Shown here: positions 21,311 to 30,209 of the stretch, one piece after another | How positions within the stretch are numbered: the stretch's first letter is position 1 | Layout of the letters: each line of letters opens with the position of its first letter | Assembly: GCF_004364165.1 (NCBI RefSeq) | Contig: NZ_SOAY01000011.1 | Coordinates: forward strand, 558,001-622,000 | From: Maribacter spongiicola | Lineage (GTDB): Bacteria > Bacteroidota > Bacteroidia > Flavobacteriales > Flavobacteriaceae | Direction: 5' to 3' | DNA: 64,000 nucleotides | Position numbers and translations under genes: made by a program | The notes under the pieces: generated by a model | The model's database searches: none | What the model was told of the DNA's origin: nothing | Seen by the model: the letters and a program-made list of their open reading frames with translations, nothing else

Positions 21311-21469
21311 TTAAATAACATCAAACCAGAAAACTATATTTATAACTATTATTTGAAGCACAGTGTTAATTAACGAGTCGGATTTTGCTTTTTTTGCTTC
21401 CCACTCTTGATGACCTTTGTGTTCTACTATTTCGTGTATTTCTTTGTGAAGGCTCAGGTTTACCTCTAG
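21311..21469 (-). pseudogene. Possible gene remnant without a start codon
   Basis: A 52-codon open stretch bounded upstream by TAG. It reads with protein-like composition (HKEIHEIVEHKGHQEWEAKK, then SDSLINTVLQIIVINIVFWF and a stop) but has no ATG, GTG or TTG near its 5' end. It could be the 3' remnant of a membrane protein gene. The surrounding 20980-21575 interval otherwise holds only the hairpin at 21033-21084 and the 52-residue gene. Confidence 0.25.
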
Positions 21470-21575
21470 CTATAGATATTAAAATAATGTTTTCAATACC
21501 TAAAACGATTTCTAAGAACGTTAAATCTATAGGGCTATCTAACTATCTCGAGAGAAAATTTCAAGTATGGTTGGT

Positions 21576-21959
21576 TTATGGGTTAGTTAATTTTATGGCG
21601 GTTCCAGTTTTAACTATTAGTTGCTTATTGGGGTCTTTTACGGCACTTTTATATTGAAAAGTATATGAAGAATCTGTTGTACTTATTATTTTGTAGTGAA
21701 TAGCAGTTTTACTGCGTATGTCTTGTAGAACGAATTCGCAGTCATTAAACCATCGAACAGTCGCGCTATCGATTTTATTTTCGTAATAATCTACACTGTA
21801 ATCTTTAGTTCTAATGAATTTGCCCTCTTTTAGGGTATCGCCAATCTCATAAGTGAACTTAAAAGATCCTGTTTTATATTTTTCGCAATCACGTTCAGGT
21901 TGGTAGCATGAACCAAGAATAACACAAAGCATAACGGTTAAAGAAATTTTTTTCATCAT
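21576..21959 (-). CDS. Small lipoprotein often mislabelled DNA topoisomerase IV
   Basis: 127 residues from the ATG at 21959; the frame extends further upstream only through alternative codons and into the XRE gene. A lipoprotein signal (VMLCVILGSCYQPE) puts a lipidated Cys near residue 17. The mature part (ERDCEKYKTGSFKF, ATVRWFNDCEFVL) matches a flavobacterial family that databases sometimes call DNA topoisomerase IV, to my recollection because it lies near parC. It has no topoisomerase feature. Probably a small envelope protein of unknown function, following the XRE gene on the same strand. Confidence 0.75.
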   Translation of the reverse strand: MMKKISLTVMLCVILGSCYQPERDCEKYKTGSFKFTYEIGDTLKEGKFIRTKDYSVDYYENKIDSATVRWFNDCEFVLQDIRSKTAIHYKIISTTDSSYTFQYKSAVKDPNKQLIVKTGTAIKLTNP

Positions 21960-22026
21960 GTTGCAAAATAATGAAAATAGGAGTGAAGTGGCCTTAAAAA
22001 AGAAAAGAAAAATTTGAAGTGTAGCG

Positions 22027-22386
22027 TTACTTAAACTCAGTGTATGTTTTAAATGTACCATCGGTATAGAACATTACTATTCGTTCCAGTTTTTTTCTAC
22101 TCTCCATATTTTCACTTTCCTTCTTAATAACTTCTTTAGGGCGAAAGTTCGTGTTTTCAGTTTTAGGAAAGGTGCCTTTTCCGTATAACAGCCATTGTAT
22201 ATCTACCTCGGAAAATGCTTCATCGATTTTCATAATAAACTCTAAGCTTGGTTTGTTTCTACCGCTTAATAAATGTGAAATACTAGATCGTTGTACAGCA
22301 ATTAGGTCTGCTAACGCTGCAGCTGATAATTCGTTGTGCGCTAAAATTTTCTTTAATCTTGAAACAAAAGATATAGAATCTAACAT
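22027..22386 (-). CDS. XRE-family helix-turn-helix regulator
   Basis: 119 residues. N-terminal Cro/CI-type HTH (about 8-62: LKKILAHNELSAAALADLIA, QRSSISHLLSGRNKPSLEFI), then FSEVDIQWLLYGKGTFP, the tail typical of phage-repressor-like regulators in Bacteroidota, and a basic C-terminal segment (RKKLERIVMFYTDGTFKTY). No protease or ligand domain. It is divergent from an M14 peptidase gene; two identical TACAATTGTA palindromes lie between them and are plausible operators. Confidence 0.88.
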   Translation of the reverse strand: MLDSISFVSRLKKILAHNELSAAALADLIAVQRSSISHLLSGRNKPSLEFIMKIDEAFSEVDIQWLLYGKGTFPKTENTNFRPKEVIKKESENMESRKKLERIVMFYTDGTFKTYTEFK

Positions 22387-22391
22387 GTTTA

Positions 22392-22399
22392 CAAAGTTA
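22392..22399 (-). promoter_or_regulatory. -7 promoter box upstream of the XRE gene
   Basis: TAACTTTG on minus is a perfect match to TAnnTTTG, 5 bp before the XRE start codon. The TTG inside the palindrome at 22422-22431 is 24 bp further upstream. Confidence 0.4.
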
Positions 22400-22421
22400 A
22401 TAAATTCTATAAAATTTTATC

Positions 22422-22431
22422 TACAATTGTA
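22422..22431. promoter_or_regulatory. Candidate operator palindrome 1
   Basis: TACAATTGTA, a perfect 10-bp palindrome 35 bp upstream of the XRE start codon. An identical copy lies at 22590-22599. Confidence 0.45.
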
Positions 22432-22586
22432 TTTTACACAATGGTTATGCTGAAATTTTTTTAGATTATATATTTATATAGACTATTATAAAGTACTGAT
22501 TTACAATATTTTAATTTGAATTTTAAATAATAGGTTAAAATTGTAAATTTTTAAAAGCGAACCTAAGGTATTTAATAGATTGTTAA

Positions 22587-22602
22587 GTTTACAATTGTAA
22601 AC
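22587..22602. promoter_or_regulatory. Candidate operator palindrome 2
   Basis: GTTTACAATTGTAAAC, a perfect 16-bp palindrome containing the same 10-mer as palindrome 1, ending 39 bp before the M14 peptidase start codon. Its central TTG is 16 bp from a TATTTTTA box (22614-22621), so it may overlap the promoter. Confidence 0.5.
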
Positions 22603-22641
22603 AAAGGCTGTAGTATTTTTACAATCCATTAAAGTTTAGTG

Positions 22642-23748
22642 ATGATGAAAGATTTGGACTATAATAAAATTAGTGTAACTACAGTTTCAGGGCGATACAT
22701 TACCTATGATCATATCAGTGAATTTTTGTCTTCGTTGCCTGGTAGATTTGTAATTAAAATAGAAGGAGAATCTGTAAGAAAAGAATCGATAAAAAGCATC
22801 ACATTTGGTGACGGACCAAAGAAGATTCTAATGTGGTCTCAAATGCATGGTAATGAATCAACGACTACTAAAGCTGTAGTCGATTTGCTAAGTTATTTTA
22901 ATCAAGAAAGTACTGATGTTTTAAAACTTGTTAAAGAATGTACTATAAAGATTATCCCGATTTTGAATCCGGATGGGGCTCGTGATTACACAAGAGTAAA
23001 TGCCAATAAAATTGATCTTAATAGAGATGCTCAAAATTTATCTCAACCAGAAAGTCGCATCTTAAAAAAAGTGTATGACAAATTTGAACCTCACTTTTGT
23101 TTCAACTTACATGATCAGCGCACTATCTTTAATGTAGGTGAGACGATCAAGCCTGCAACAGTTTCATTTTTGGCACCTGCTTTTGATCATGAACGCAATA
23201 ACTCGCCATCTCGAAAGATGAGTATGAAGTTGATTGCCGCGATGAACAGTAAGCTTCAAAAAGAGATTCCTGGTCAAATAGGAAGGTATGATGATGGATT
23301 CAATGATAACTGTGTTGGTGATGCATTTCAAATGAAGAATACCCCAACCATATTATTTGAAGCGGGTCATTATGAGAATGACTATGAGAGAGATATAACA
23401 AGAAAATTCATTTTTAAAGCGATTTTAAAAGGTATTAAAACTATAGCCAATGATAGAATAGATGAATTCACGGTCGATCAGTACTTATCTATACCTGAAA
23501 ATGGAAAACAATTTGTAGATATCATCGTAGAAAATATCGATTATAAAAGCAATCATTTAACTAAAAGTAAAATTATTCCTATTCAGTTTAAAGAGTTACT
23601 TATTTTAGGTAAGGTAAAGTTTAAACCAGAATTACATATATTCGAAAAAGAACCTAAGGAGTTTTTTGGACATAAAACATTGAATTGCAATGATGCAAAT
23701 GATATGTTATGGCTAAAAGAAAATGATTTACTGAAGCTGTTATCGTGA
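22642..23748 (+). CDS. M14-family zinc carboxypeptidase
   Basis: 368 residues from the ATG at 22642 (a GTG lies one codon earlier). Zinc ligands HGNE in SQMHGNESTTTK (about 69-80), then LNRDAQN with substrate-binding Arg, a third zinc ligand in FNLHDQRT, and the catalytic Glu region FEAGHYENDYERD (about 239-251). No signal peptide, so it may act in the cytoplasm on peptides or cell-wall fragments. The C-terminal 100 residues form an extra domain I do not recognise. Divergent from the XRE regulator and possibly controlled by it. Confidence 0.88.
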   Translation: MMKDLDYNKISVTTVSGRYITYDHISEFLSSLPGRFVIKIEGESVRKESIKSITFGDGPKKILMWSQMHGNESTTTKAVVDLLSYFNQESTDVLKLVKECTIKIIPILNPDGARDYTRVNANKIDLNRDAQNLSQPESRILKKVYDKFEPHFCFNLHDQRTIFNVGETIKPATVSFLAPAFDHERNNSPSRKMSMKLIAAMNSKLQKEIPGQIGRYDDGFNDNCVGDAFQMKNTPTILFEAGHYENDYERDITRKFIFKAILKGIKTIANDRIDEFTVDQYLSIPENGKQFVDIIVENIDYKSNHLTKSKIIPIQFKELLILGKVKFKPELHIFEKEPKEFFGHKTLNCNDANDMLWLKENDLLKLLS

Positions 23749-23839
23749 TATTTTTTGTCTTATTTCTTTAAATATGTAATATTGTTTACGTTTTCATTAA
23801 ATAAAATCAAGTTTCAATGAATTTAATGCGATAATTTTT

Positions 23840-23847
23840 TATTTTTG
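23840..23847 (+). promoter_or_regulatory. Possible -7 promoter box for the Lrp gene
   Basis: TATTTTTG fits TAnnTTTG, 17 bp before the start codon of the Lrp-family gene. The -33 element is not clear. Confidence 0.4.
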
Positions 23848-23864
23848 GCAAAAATTTTACAACT

Positions 23865-24344
23865 ATGGGCAAAGTCAAATTAGACGAAATAGACCACCAA
23901 ATTCTGGATATGTTGATTGACAACACCAGAACTCCTTTTACTGATATTGCAAAAAAACTTCTTATCTCAGCTGGTACAGTTCATGTCAGAGTTAAAAAAA
24001 TGGAAGAAGCAGGAATAATTAAGGGTTCATCACTTACCTTAGATTACGTAAAGCTTGGTTATGCTTTCATTGCTTATGTTGGTATTTTTCTTGAAAAAAC
24101 ACACCAAACTAAATTTGTGCTTGAGCGTTTAAATCAAATTCCGAACGTTACTATCGCACACATAACTACAGGTAAATTTAATATTTTCTGTAAAATAAGA
24201 GCTAAGGATACTACACATGCTAAAAATATTATCTTTAAAATTGATGATATTGATGGTATAAGTAGAACTGAAACAATGATTTCATTAGAAGAAAGTTTTA
24301 ATGATAAGAAGCGTTTAATGCATACTATTTTTAATGAGTTATAA
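23865..24344 (+). CDS. Lrp/AsnC-family transcriptional regulator
   Basis: 159 residues. N-terminal HTH (about 5-52: LDEIDHQILDMLIDNTRTPF, GTVHVRVKKMEEAGIIKG) and a C-terminal RAM/AsnC effector domain (about 68-150, IPNVTIAHITTGKFNIFCKI). Such proteins form octamers and respond to amino acids. Its target is unknown; nearby amino-acid genes (proline and alanine dehydrogenases at 26-29 kb) are possible but not adjacent. Followed by a terminator. Confidence 0.92.
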   Translation: MGKVKLDEIDHQILDMLIDNTRTPFTDIAKKLLISAGTVHVRVKKMEEAGIIKGSSLTLDYVKLGYAFIAYVGIFLEKTHQTKFVLERLNQIPNVTIAHITTGKFNIFCKIRAKDTTHAKNIIFKIDDIDGISRTETMISLEESFNDKKRLMHTIFNEL

Positions 24345-24369
24345 ATAAGAGTTATTCAACTAACTCCAA

Positions 24370-24406
24370 AATTGCCCAGTTATCTATTGTAATTGGGCTT
24401 TTTAAT
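24370..24406 (+). terminator. Terminator after the Lrp gene
   Basis: GCCCAGTTA and TAATTGGGC pair (one G-T wobble) and are followed by a T run, between the Lrp and DinB-family genes. Confidence 0.65.
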
Positions 24407-24428
24407 TTTCAATACTTAAATTTTTTAA

Positions 24429-24965
24429 ATGAGAGTTAAAGACTTACAAAAAGACGAATTGCAATTTTTTTATGGTACTTATCTGAAAACGCTTGATGAC
24501 CATGAAGATGTAATGTCTGCGCTTTTAAAAGGTAGAAAAAGTTTTGAAGATTTGGTTCATAGTTTAACCGATGAACAATTTTTGTATAGTTATGGTGACG
24601 GTAAATGGACGGTAGCTGAAGTTTTGGTTCACTTAATTGATACGGAACGCGTATTTCAATATCGAGCCTTTAGAATTTCTAGAAATGACAAAACACCGTT
24701 GCCAGGTTTTGATCACAATCAAATTGTTCCAGAAAGTAATGCCAATAGGCGTACAAAGGAAGATATATTAAAAGAATATCTTTCTGTTCGTGAAGCATCG
24801 ATTAGTTTGTTCGAAACTATACAAAATGACCATTTAAAAAGGATTGGTACCGCTAGCGGTATTCCTTGGTCTGTAGCTGCACTAGGCCTGGTGATAAGTG
24901 GTCACCAAAAACATCATGAAAATATATTAGAAGAACGCTATTTCAATTATTCTAGCTCGTCTTGA
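24429..24965 (+). CDS. DinB-family protein
   Basis: 178 residues, four-helix bundle of the DinB/YfiT type. Metal-binding His residues are visible in VAEVLVHLIDTERVFQYRAF (about 68-87) and SGHQKHHENILEERYF (about 158-173). Members are putative thiol-dependent enzymes or stress proteins; the actual reaction is unknown. Its end overlaps the convergent downstream gene by 19 bp. Confidence 0.85.
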   Translation: MRVKDLQKDELQFFYGTYLKTLDDHEDVMSALLKGRKSFEDLVHSLTDEQFLYSYGDGKWTVAEVLVHLIDTERVFQYRAFRISRNDKTPLPGFDHNQIVPESNANRRTKEDILKEYLSVREASISLFETIQNDHLKRIGTASGIPWSVAALGLVISGHQKHHENILEERYFNYSSSS

Positions 24966-25276
24966 GTTTTTGTTTCAAAGTTTAGGTAAAGTGCTTTCGT
25001 CAAATCTTCAGATTGCATAATCTCTTCTGGTGTTTTAGATTCTAGTTCTTTTTCTAAATTCACTTCAAAGTTTGCAATGAAGTTAGAAAGGCTTTTGCTT
25101 ATTTTAACTAAATATAAAGTGTCGTCGGTTCTAATTTCTACAGCTTCGACGTAATCGCCCTTAATATTTTTAAAACAAATGATATCTTCATCGCCATAAC
25201 CATAAGGGTAGGTTTCTATTAATAGTGCTGCTAAATGGTGATCTAATTTACGGTAATCAATAAGTCGTCTTGTCAT
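24947..25276 (-). CDS. Conserved-looking hypothetical protein, 109 aa
   Basis: Start chosen at the ATG at 25276 (MTRRLIDYRKLDHHLAALL); the frame can be extended 20 codons upstream but without better support. Acidic protein with no signal peptide or membrane segment; motifs LIETYPYGYGDEDIICFKN and ETKTQDELE near the ends. I do not recognise the family by name. Lies just downstream of aroB on the same strand with a 109-bp gap from its start region, so separate transcription is possible. Confidence 0.7.
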   Translation of the reverse strand: MTRRLIDYRKLDHHLAALLIETYPYGYGDEDIICFKNIKGDYVEAVEIRTDDTLYLVKISKSLSNFIANFEVNLEKELESKTPEEIMQSEDLTKALYLNFETKTQDELE

Positions 25277-25385
25277 AACTAATTTATTTATAGCAGTTTG
25301 TGTTTTAACTATAACTAAACTAGTAATTATACTCACATATGAGTTTGTAGAGTTGTGAAAGTGCTATTTTGCGTATGTGAAGTTT

Positions 25386-26447
25386 TTAAACTTTGTAGTA
25401 AGCGAATGCTTCAGCAAATAATTCTACAGGAATTTCAATATCGAATACGGGTTCACCAATAGATTTCAATAGAACAAAATTCACCTTACCATGAGAGTTT
25501 TTCTTGTCGTACTTCATAAGCTTCAAAATATTCTCAATATCCTCATTTGAAAATTCTACTTTATCATATCTATTTAAAAAAGTAGTTTTTATATCGGCTA
25601 AAGATTCATTTGACAGTTCTAATAATTTATTAGAGAGATATCCTTCTAGAATCATTCCTATGGCAATTGACTCTCCATGTAATAACATTTCTTTTGTTTC
25701 GTTCTCAAGAAAATAAGATTCTATGGCATGACCAAGTGTGTGTCCGTAATTTAAAATCTTACGTATGCTTTGCTCTGTAGGGTCTTGAAGTACTACTTTG
25801 TTCTTAATTTGGATAGAAGTAAGAATATGACTTTTCATATCTTCTAAACTAGTGGTATTCTTCAATGCGTTCCAGTAAGAGGTATCTTGAATAAGACCGT
25901 GTTTCAGCATTTCTGCAAATCCGCTTCTAATTTGTCGTTCTTCTAAGGTGTCTAGAAAATCGGGCTCAACAAGTACCATAACTGGTTGATTGATAACCCC
26001 AATTTGATTTTTTAAAGCTCCTAAATCAATGCCTGTTTTGCCACCAACCGAGGCATCTACCATAGATAATAGGGTAGTGGGTACATTTATAAAATCTATC
26101 CCCCTCTTAAATGTAGAGGCTATAAAGCCACCCATGTCAGTTAATACTCCACCACCTAAATTTATTAAAATACTTTTACGGTCGGCTCCTAATTCAGATA
26201 GAGCTTCCCAAACGCCAACACATGTTTCTATGTTTTTGTTGATTTCACCCGATTCTATTTCAATAATTTCAAACTGATAATCGCCGTTAATTTCTGCCAT
26301 AAAATTAGGCAAACATAACTCGTGTGTATTCTCATCTACTAAAATAAATATTATAGAATACTTTTTTTTTGTTAAGTGTTCGTTCAATGCCTGAAAAGCA
26401 TTTTCGTTGAAATATACTGCGTAAGAATCTGAAATTATAGAATCCAT
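25386..26447 (-). CDS. aroB: 3-dehydroquinate synthase
   Basis: 353 residues. NAD-binding GGGVLTDMGGFIAST (about 98-112), FINVPTTLLSMVDASVGGKTG split around 117-137, and zinc-ligand segments RKILNYGHTLGHAIES (about 232-247) and LLHGESIAIGM. Converts DAHP to 3-dehydroquinate, second step of the shikimate pathway. Stand-alone gene, divergent from proline dehydrogenase. Confidence 0.95.
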   Translation of the reverse strand: MDSIISDSYAVYFNENAFQALNEHLTKKKYSIIFILVDENTHELCLPNFMAEINGDYQFEIIEIESGEINKNIETCVGVWEALSELGADRKSILINLGGGVLTDMGGFIASTFKRGIDFINVPTTLLSMVDASVGGKTGIDLGALKNQIGVINQPVMVLVEPDFLDTLEERQIRSGFAEMLKHGLIQDTSYWNALKNTTSLEDMKSHILTSIQIKNKVVLQDPTEQSIRKILNYGHTLGHAIESYFLENETKEMLLHGESIAIGMILEGYLSNKLLELSNESLADIKTTFLNRYDKVEFSNEDIENILKLMKYDKKNSHGKVNFVLLKSIGEPVFDIEIPVELFAEAFAYYKV

Positions 26448-26558
26448 TGAAAATATAGCTTTGTATTAATGACTATTTAAGCGCAAAATAAAGGTTATTT
26501 TAAGTCTTAGGATTATAAATTCTGTGATTATATTTGAGCATTATAGAAATAATAGAAA

Positions 26559-27725
26559 ATGGAACCAATTTTTGAAAATACCGCAACGGCATTTGCTTTA
26601 AAATCTGATTCAGAATTAGAAAGAGCTTATTTTCTTTTTAAAATGATATCAAATGAACCTTTAGTGAAAATGGGTTCGGTCATTACCAATTTTGCTTTTA
26701 AGGCTCATTTGCCTGTTGAAGGATTAATTAGAGCCACGGTTTTTGATCATTTTTGTGGTGGAATAAATGAACGCGATTGTTTGCCCGTGGTTGAACGTAT
26801 GTGGGGAAAGGGAGTATGTTCTGTTTTAGATTATTCTGTAGAAGGTAAAGAAGAAGAAGATCCTTTTGATTCGGCGACAGAAATAATTCTAACAATTTTA
26901 GATTTCGTAAAAGAAAAAGAAGCTATACCATTTGCTGTTTTTAAGCCAACAGGTTTTGGAAGATTTGCATTGTACCAAAAAATTGGAGAAAAGAAACAGC
27001 TTACTAAAGATGAAGAAGCAGAATGGCAACGTGTTGTTAACAGATTTGATAAAGTTTGTAAAAAGGCACATGACCTCGAAGTTTCCTTGCTTATTGATGG
27101 GGAAGAAAGTTGGATGCAAGATGCAGCCGATAATTTAGCTGAAGACATGATGCGTAAATACAATAAGAAAAAAAGAATTGTATTTAATACGCTACAAACC
27201 TATAGATGGGACCGATTGCCATACCTAAAATCATTACAAGAACGTGCTGCTAGAGACGGATTTTTAGTCGGTATGAAAGTTGTTCGTGGTGCTTATATGG
27301 AAAAGGAAAATGACCGCGCCAAAGAAAAAGGGTATACTTCACCCATTTGTAAAACAAAAGCTGAGACTGATGAAAATTTCAATGCTACTATTGAGTATAT
27401 GATCGATAATCTTGATACGCTATCTATTTTTTCTGGAACACATAACGAAGACAGTTGTTATCGTTTAATGGAAATGATGGAGAAAAAAGGTATCGATAAA
27501 AATAATGAGCATGTTTGGTTCGGACAGTTATATGGTATGAGTGATCACATATCGTATAATTTAGCGGCAAACGGATATAATGTTGCCAAATACTTGCCAT
27601 TTGGACCAGTACGTGATGTGATGCCTTATTTAATAAGAAGGGCTGATGAAAATACATCGGTAGCTGGACAAACAAGCAGAGAGCTTTCATTATTAAAAGC
27701 AGAAAGAAAACGCAGAAAAATTTAG
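26559..27725 (+). CDS. Proline dehydrogenase
   Basis: 388 residues, FAD-binding PRODH TIM barrel. Recognisable blocks are FKPTGFGRFALYQKI, LLIDGEESWMQDAADNL, VVRGAYMEKENDRAKEKGY and the C-terminal YNVAKYLPFGPVRDVMPYLI (about 333-352) followed by RRADEN. Oxidises proline to pyrroline-5-carboxylate. Stand-alone monofunctional form, without the P5C dehydrogenase domain found in PutA. Convergent with the DUF4258 gene downstream, 4 bp away. Confidence 0.93.
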   Translation: MEPIFENTATAFALKSDSELERAYFLFKMISNEPLVKMGSVITNFAFKAHLPVEGLIRATVFDHFCGGINERDCLPVVERMWGKGVCSVLDYSVEGKEEEDPFDSATEIILTILDFVKEKEAIPFAVFKPTGFGRFALYQKIGEKKQLTKDEEAEWQRVVNRFDKVCKKAHDLEVSLLIDGEESWMQDAADNLAEDMMRKYNKKKRIVFNTLQTYRWDRLPYLKSLQERAARDGFLVGMKVVRGAYMEKENDRAKEKGYTSPICKTKAETDENFNATIEYMIDNLDTLSIFSGTHNEDSCYRLMEMMEKKGIDKNNEHVWFGQLYGMSDHISYNLAANGYNVAKYLPFGPVRDVMPYLIRRADENTSVAGQTSRELSLLKAERKRRKI

Positions 27726-27729
27726 GAAC

Positions 27730-28119
27730 TTATTGTAACTCTACTTTTTCAATAGAAGCCTTTTCTTTGCAGTTTTTAACGGTAAATCTATAATCTCGTT
27801 CCTTGTACTCTGATTCAACAACATAGGTTCTACAAGGAACAGATTTTGTATCACTTTTACTAAAATCAACATCTCCTTCGGTTAAAATATAACGAATGCC
27901 AATGGAATCTAACTCAAATTCTTGAAGCTTTTGTTTTGCCTCATCACTATAATACATAGATTTAGATCTAATGTCTTTTAATGTTCTACAATCAGGTAAG
28001 TAGCAAAAATATACTCCGGTTTCTTGAGATTTCTTTTTCATAAAAAAAGTAAGAAATACAATGCCTATAGACAAGCCTACCAAGAAAAACCCTAACCTTT
28101 TAAGAAAATCTACATTCAT
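27730..28119 (-). CDS. DUF4258-type small membrane-anchored protein
   Basis: 129 residues: an N-terminal transmembrane helix (about 8-26, LGFFLVGLSIGIVFLTFF) and a soluble domain with Cys-containing YFCYLPDCRTLKDIRSKS and VPCRTYVVESEYKERDYRFT. I recall this as DUF4258 in flavobacteria. Function unknown. It follows the alanine dehydrogenase gene by 73 bp on the same strand and may share its transcript. Confidence 0.7.
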   Translation of the reverse strand: MNVDFLKRLGFFLVGLSIGIVFLTFFMKKKSQETGVYFCYLPDCRTLKDIRSKSMYYSDEAKQKLQEFELDSIGIRYILTEGDVDFSKSDTKSVPCRTYVVESEYKERDYRFTVKNCKEKASIEKVELQ

Positions 28120-28192
28120 AATTCTAAGTAATCAATAATACCGCGAAATTATGCCTTTTAAAATGGATAGGAAAACGATTGCCTTGAGTATT

Positions 28193-29392
28193 CTAAAAAA
28201 TCAGGAAATTAATATCACTGTATTGTAGATCGAACCATTCACCAACAGATTTGTTGGTTAAAATACCGTGATACATGTAAAGTCCGTTTCGTAAGCCTTT
28301 GTCAAATCGAAGTGAATTTTCCAATCCGCCGTCCTCACCAATTTTTAATAAATAGGGTGTAAAAATATTGCTAATACTTACAGATGCTGTTTTTGGATAT
28401 CTTGACGGAATGTTAGGTACACCGTAATGAATAACACCATACTTTTCTTTAGTAGGTTTATTGTGGGTTGTTATTTCGCTGGTTTCAAAACAACCACCTG
28501 TATCAATACTTACATCAATAATAACTGCACCTTTCTTCATATGTTCAACCATTGTGCTAGATACAACAACGGGAGATCTATCTTTTCCTCTAGTTGCCCC
28601 AATAGCCACATCGCATCTTTTTAGTGCTTTTAAAAGATTTTTTGGTTGAATGGTAGAAGTGTAGACCGTTTGTTTTAAATTAGTCTGTATATTTCTAAGT
28701 TTTGTAATTGAGTTGTCAAAAACTTTGACGTTTGCACCGATGCCTATAGCAGATCGCGCAGCAAATTCACCAACGGTACCTGCGCCAATTATAACCACTT
28801 CTACAGGTGGCACACCGCTGATGTTGCCAAACATTAAGCCGTTCCCATTATTATTTGCTGCCATCAATTCAGCAGCAATTAAAACTGAAGAAATACCGGC
28901 AATTTCACTTAATGAACGTACTGCTGGATATTTACCTTCTTCATCACGAATGTATTCAAATGCAATAGCGGTAATTCGTTTTCTAGCTAATTCTTCAAAA
29001 TATTCTTTGTATTGTGTCTTAATCTGAAGGGCAGATATAATAGTTGTCTGCGGATTTATATATTCTATTTCTGTTAGGGTAGGAGGCTCTACTTTTAAAA
29101 TTAGCGGACACGCAAAAACTTTCTTGGTGTCACGAGTAATTTCTCCGCCAGCAGTAACATAATCAGCATCAGTATAATGAGCACCTTCACCAGCGCCAGA
29201 CTCTATTAATACACGATGCCCGTTAGCTGTAATTGCATTTACGGCATCTGGTGTAAGGCATATTCTTTTTTCTTGGTATTGGTTTTCTTTAGGTATACCA
29301 ATGTATAATTCACCTTTTTGACGCAAAACCTCGAGGGTTTCCTCTTGCGGAATTAATTGGTATTTACTAAAAGGGGAAGTGGGTTGGCTCAT
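28193..29392 (-). CDS. ald: Alanine dehydrogenase
   Basis: 399 residues. N-terminal substrate domain (GIPKENQYQEKRICLTPDAV), Rossmann motif VVIIGAGTVGEFAARSAIGI (about 206-225) and the downstream IDVSIDTGGCFETSE segment with TTHNKPT. Interconverts alanine and pyruvate plus ammonium with NAD. It is about 30 residues longer than the usual 370, through an N-terminal extension, a form I recall as usual in Bacteroidota. Together with proline dehydrogenase it points to amino-acid catabolism. Confidence 0.9.
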   Translation of the reverse strand: MSQPTSPFSKYQLIPQEETLEVLRQKGELYIGIPKENQYQEKRICLTPDAVNAITANGHRVLIESGAGEGAHYTDADYVTAGGEITRDTKKVFACPLILKVEPPTLTEIEYINPQTTIISALQIKTQYKEYFEELARKRITAIAFEYIRDEEGKYPAVRSLSEIAGISSVLIAAELMAANNNGNGLMFGNISGVPPVEVVIIGAGTVGEFAARSAIGIGANVKVFDNSITKLRNIQTNLKQTVYTSTIQPKNLLKALKRCDVAIGATRGKDRSPVVVSSTMVEHMKKGAVIIDVSIDTGGCFETSEITTHNKPTKEKYGVIHYGVPNIPSRYPKTASVSISNIFTPYLLKIGEDGGLENSLRFDKGLRNGLYMYHGILTNKSVGEWFDLQYSDINFLIF

Positions 29393-29488
29393 AACTTAAT
29401 TGCTCTTTATTCAAATCATTGACTTGAAACTCAAATGTACAATTTTTCGAGAAATGAATTTTTGAACAAAATTTTATTATTAAGAGAC

Positions 29489-30157
29489 CTAGGTTTTAAA
29501 ATGTAGCCAATTTTGTAAACGGTCTTGAAAACTCTTGAGAAAACTCTCTAAATTTCCTGTAGATAATTTTTCATTTATATCTTCAGATATGGTTGGGATT
29601 TCATCATGTTGTGCATTTATAATTTTACCTTCCGAATCAAAATTATCTTTATTATCGTACCCTTTATTTTTAAGTTCTTCTAATTCAGCTTCGATTGCTT
29701 CTAAATCAATGCCATGTACGTGCTTATCATACAATTTAATCCGGATAATATATACGAAAGGAATGGTTATCATGCAAATAGGTATCAACCACCAAATGTT
29801 ATCAGTATCTACGACATCATCAGAATCATATAAAACTTCAAATAATTGAAAAGCATACATTGCAATTGGTATGATAATAATATGATACCACCAGTCTCGA
29901 GAAGTAAGAAACCAAAAAATCATTAAATAAAGAGGAACAACTTTAGTTGTTAAAAACCATACGTAGGTTTTGGCGTCTGAAAAACCGTTACCTCCTAATA
30001 TAAAACCAAAAAAAGTTAAATCTCCATTGGAATTATAGGGTAAATATTCATAGCCTTTATATAAGAAAGGAGAAATCGCTATAAAAAAGACTAGTAAAGT
30101 TTCTAAAAAAATCTTCTTTTTAGCTTTCTTTTTTTTGACTTTCTTTATCATTTGCAT
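29489..30157 (-). CDS. Hypothetical membrane protein, 222 aa
   Basis: Lys-rich N-terminus (KKVKKKKAKKKIF), then four hydrophobic segments (about 19-37, 68-84, 90-107, 123-139) and a 75-residue acidic C-terminal tail with a possible coiled coil (LEAIEAELEELKNKG). The topology suggests an inner-membrane protein with a cytoplasmic tail. No family recognised. Its last 30 residues form an amphipathic helix (LESFLKSFQDRLQNWLHF). Confidence 0.75.
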   Translation of the reverse strand: MQMIKKVKKKKAKKKIFLETLLVFFIAISPFLYKGYEYLPYNSNGDLTFFGFILGGNGFSDAKTYVWFLTTKVVPLYLMIFWFLTSRDWWYHIIIIPIAMYAFQLFEVLYDSDDVVDTDNIWWLIPICMITIPFVYIIRIKLYDKHVHGIDLEAIEAELEELKNKGYDNKDNFDSEGKIINAQHDEIPTISEDINEKLSTGNLESFLKSFQDRLQNWLHFKT

Positions 30158-30209
30158 TATAATATTACTATATGCTAACGAAGTAATGACTTAAATATTA
30201 TATAAAAAA

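Noticed and set aside
21385-21657. 90-residue open frame on plus
   Set aside because: Starts at TTG, overlaps the 3' end of the lipoprotein gene and has no recognisable features. A shorter version from the ATG at 21487 is not convincing either.
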